In this document: positions 62,341 to 64,000 of the stretch, one piece after another
Layout: every line of letters begins with the position of its first letter
How positions within the stretch are numbered: the stretch's first letter is position 1
Assembly (NCBI GenBank): GCA_017303755.1
Contig: JAFLBS010000012.1
Coordinates: 30,752 to 94,751, forward strand
Direction of reading: 5' to 3'
From: Flavobacteriales bacterium
GTDB lineage: Bacteria; Bacteroidota; Bacteroidia; Flavobacteriales; Flavobacteriaceae
DNA: 64,000 nucleotides
Translations under genes and position numbers: made by a program
Notes under the pieces: generated by a model
Told to the model about the DNA's origin: nothing
The model's input: the letters and a program-made list of their open reading frames with translations, nothing else
The model's database searches: none

Positions 62341-63582
62341 ATGAAAAACAAAAAAATATATATACGATTTTTGGGAACCTTGCTGTTTTTTTCTTTGAAT
62401 AGTATTGGACAAACCGTCAATCAAGGTGTTTTCACCAACATTGGTGTTTCGGGTTCGGTGGCTGAAATCAATAATTTGGCATCTGGAACTCTGACTAATG
62501 ATGGCGATTTGTACGTTTATAATCATTATAATAATGATGGTGTAGTGACATTTACAACTGGAACCACAACCGGAATGACGCGAATGAGAGGTTTGTTAGG
62601 AAGTCAAAACATTTCAGGTTCGAATGCGATGCAATGGTTTGATTGTGAATTTGACAACAATTTAGTTCAACCTGCTTTTCATTTGTCGAATGAAGTGAGT
62701 GTTTCGGGTACGGCCGATTTTTTTCAAGGAATTGTAGACAACGACAACTTTGGTGGATTGATGGTTTTTGAAAACGGAGCCAATCATTTTAATGTTGACG
62801 ACGATAGTTTTGTGGATGGTTTTGTACGAAAAAATGGCGACGAAGTGTTCCGATTTCCTATTGGTGATGGAAGTCAGTATCGTTATGCTTCGATTTCAGA
62901 GCCGAATACAACTACTGATGCTTTTACTGGAAAATACTTTTTTGAAGATTCCAATGTGTTGTATCCGCACACAAATGTGGATTCAAACATTACTTTGATT
63001 GATAATGCCGAATACTGGACAATTGAAAAAACCGCAGGAAACAGCAATGTATTTTTGACCTTGACTTGGGATGAAGACACTACTCCAACCGCTATTTACA
63101 CCACGCCTTATGAAGAAATACATATTGTTCGTTGGGATGTTACTTTGAATAAATGGGTAGACGAAGGCGGAATTGCAGATGCTTCTACCAAAGAAGTGAC
63201 AACCGTGATTAATCCGTTGACCGATTATGGCGTTTTTACTTTAGCTCGTGTGCGAATCCTATTGCCTTGTAACGGAAATGGTGTTGTAGTACACAATTTA
63301 GTTTCTGCAAATGATGATACTTTCAACGATGTTTTCACTATTGACGGAATTGAAGAATGTCCAAATAACCGAGTAGAAATCTACAATCGTTGGGGCGTAA
63401 AAGTATTTGAAACCACAGCATACAATTCAGTTGGAAATGTGTTCAAAGGTTTTTCGGATGCGAGAGCAACTTATAAAGACAAGGAAAAATTACCTGATGG
63501 CACTTACTTCTATTTTGTTGAGATTACCGATGAAGCTACGGATTCAACTAGTAAATTTTCGGGTTATATACTTTTAAATTAA
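62341..63582 (+). CDS. Secreted protein with gliding-motility-type C-terminal domain
   Basis: 413 residues, signal peptide, N-terminal beta domain and a C-terminal type B sorting domain: LVSANDDTFNDVFTIDGIEE, VEIYNRWGVKVFET and GYILLN. These domains direct T9SS export and membrane attachment. Last gene of the secreted-protein operon. Confidence 0.85.
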   Translation: MKNKKIYIRFLGTLLFFSLNSIGQTVNQGVFTNIGVSGSVAEINNLASGTLTNDGDLYVYNHYNNDGVVTFTTGTTTGMTRMRGLLGSQNISGSNAMQWFDCEFDNNLVQPAFHLSNEVSVSGTADFFQGIVDNDNFGGLMVFENGANHFNVDDDSFVDGFVRKNGDEVFRFPIGDGSQYRYASISEPNTTTDAFTGKYFFEDSNVLYPHTNVDSNITLIDNAEYWTIEKTAGNSNVFLTLTWDEDTTPTAIYTTPYEEIHIVRWDVTLNKWVDEGGIADASTKEVTTVINPLTDYGVFTLARVRILLPCNGNGVVVHNLVSANDDTFNDVFTIDGIEECPNNRVEIYNRWGVKVFETTAYNSVGNVFKGFSDARATYKDKEKLPDGTYFYFVEITDEATDSTSKFSGYILLN

Positions 63583-63602
63583 ATAAATAATAAAACATAA
63601 AA

Positions 63603-63634
63603 AAAAGAGACTTATCGCTAAGTCTCTTTTTTTA
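63603..63634. terminator. Bidirectional terminator
   Basis: Stem GAGACTTA/TAAGTCTC with a 4-nt loop and poly-A/poly-T on both sides, between two convergent genes. Confidence 0.9.
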
Positions 63635-63650
63635 TTTATAAATGTATTGA

Positions 63651-64000
63651 TTACAATTTCGTAATAATAAATTCAGATCTTCTGTTGGCTTGATGTTGTT
63701 CTTCAGTACAAGAAGATTCGTTAGTTGGTTCACAACCACAATCGTTTACTAATTGAGATTCACCATAACCTTTAGCTGTCAATCTTGATTTAGCAATTCC
63801 TTTTGATACTAACCACGCCATAGTTGATTTGGCTCTTCTGTCGGATAAAGCAGCGTTGTATTTAGCTGTTTGGCGACAGTCGGTGTGCGAACGAATATCC
63901 AATTCCATGGTTGGGTTTTGCTCTAATACGTCTAAGATTTTAGCCAATTCTGCTGCTGCATCTGGACGAATATTTGATTTGTCTAAATCGAAGTAAATCA
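63651..64000 (-). CDS. OmpA-family C-terminal domain (partial)
   Basis: Only the last 116 codons are in the window; the rest is to the right. The peptidoglycan-binding OmpA motif is clear: IYFDLDKSNIRPDAAAEL, LDIRSHTDCRQTAKYN, LSDRRAKSTMAWLVSKG, RLTAKGYGESQLVNDC and NRRSEFII. Usual role: outer-membrane anchoring to the cell wall. Confidence 0.9.
   Translation of the reverse strand, partial: IYFDLDKSNIRPDAAAELAKILDVLEQNPTMELDIRSHTDCRQTAKYNAALSDRRAKSTMAWLVSKGIAKSRLTAKGYGESQLVNDCGCEPTNESSCTEEQHQANRRSEFIITKL

Noticed and set aside
1-64000. General reassignment of UGA in the whole genome
   Set aside because: Core genes end normally with TGA (e.g. 38468-38470, 52243-52245), so UGA is a stop in the host; any read-through would be limited to the element.

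Overview
The window looks like a Flavobacterium-type member of the Bacteroidota. Evidence: very AT-rich DNA, promoters of the TAnnTTTG type without Shine-Dalgarno leaders, many Cys-lipoproteins, type IX secretion and gliding-type C-terminal domains, RHS/YD-repeat remnants and a type II-C CRISPR repeat of flavobacterial style. No species call is possible from the sequence alone.

Region 1 (about 1-27.25 kb) is a conjugative or mobilizable element with a defence cargo. It holds an operon of small element proteins (14-1775, minus), a coupling-ATPase-like gene and a replication-relaxation-like gene interrupted only by in-frame TGA codons (2.26-4.52 kb), a Gabija-like pair (gajA/gajB, 4.80-8.67 kb), a minus-strand cluster with a STAND-like NTPase, a gene with several in-frame TGAs and a membrane/GAF-like protein (8.7-14.5 kb), a JAMM protease plus E1/ThiF pair (15.3-16.9 kb), an intact coupling ATPase, MobC-like protein and relaxase (17.1-20.8 kb), a split primase/helicase (21.3-23.6 kb), two tandem tyrosine recombinases (23.7-25.5 kb) and a PRTase-like plus NADAR pair (25.5-27.2 kb). 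It ends at a perfect inverted repeat abutting a truncated RHS gene.

Region 2 (27.3-34.3 kb) is a graveyard of RHS tips and small immunity-like or lipoprotein genes, seeded with REP palindromes, a REP-associated transposase (RAYT), an internally deleted copy of it, and three near-identical 61-codon genes each preceded by a different tandem repeat of about 11 bp periodicity.

Region 3 (34.3-53.9 kb) holds a TPR histidine kinase/response regulator pair, small Cys-rich proteins, a nuclease/PLD/vWA-like cluster, and a complete type II-C CRISPR-Cas locus: tracrRNA (minus), cas9 (plus), 44 repeats, and cas1-cas2 (minus). A 16-bp palindrome (TTACGG-N4-CCGTAA) lies exactly 21 nt upstream of a TAnnTTTG-type box at four non-cas genes, and in weaker form at cas9 and cas1. 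A secreted nuclease shares the cas1 palindrome at 22 nt. This suggests one activator regulon that includes CRISPR immunity and adaptation. A tyrosine recombinase next to tRNA-fMet closes the region.

Region 4 (54-64 kb) is chromosomal: a J-domain/KTSC protein, a 2,060-residue secreted beta-helix protein, a YadA-head-like protein, a gliding-motility C-terminal-domain protein and the end of an OmpA-family gene that runs off the right edge.

The two observations most worth following are the shared promoter architecture that ties cas9 and cas1-cas2 to small Cys-rich proteins and a secreted nuclease, and the cluster of in-frame UGA codons, without frameshifts or other stops, in at least three genes of the mobile element.
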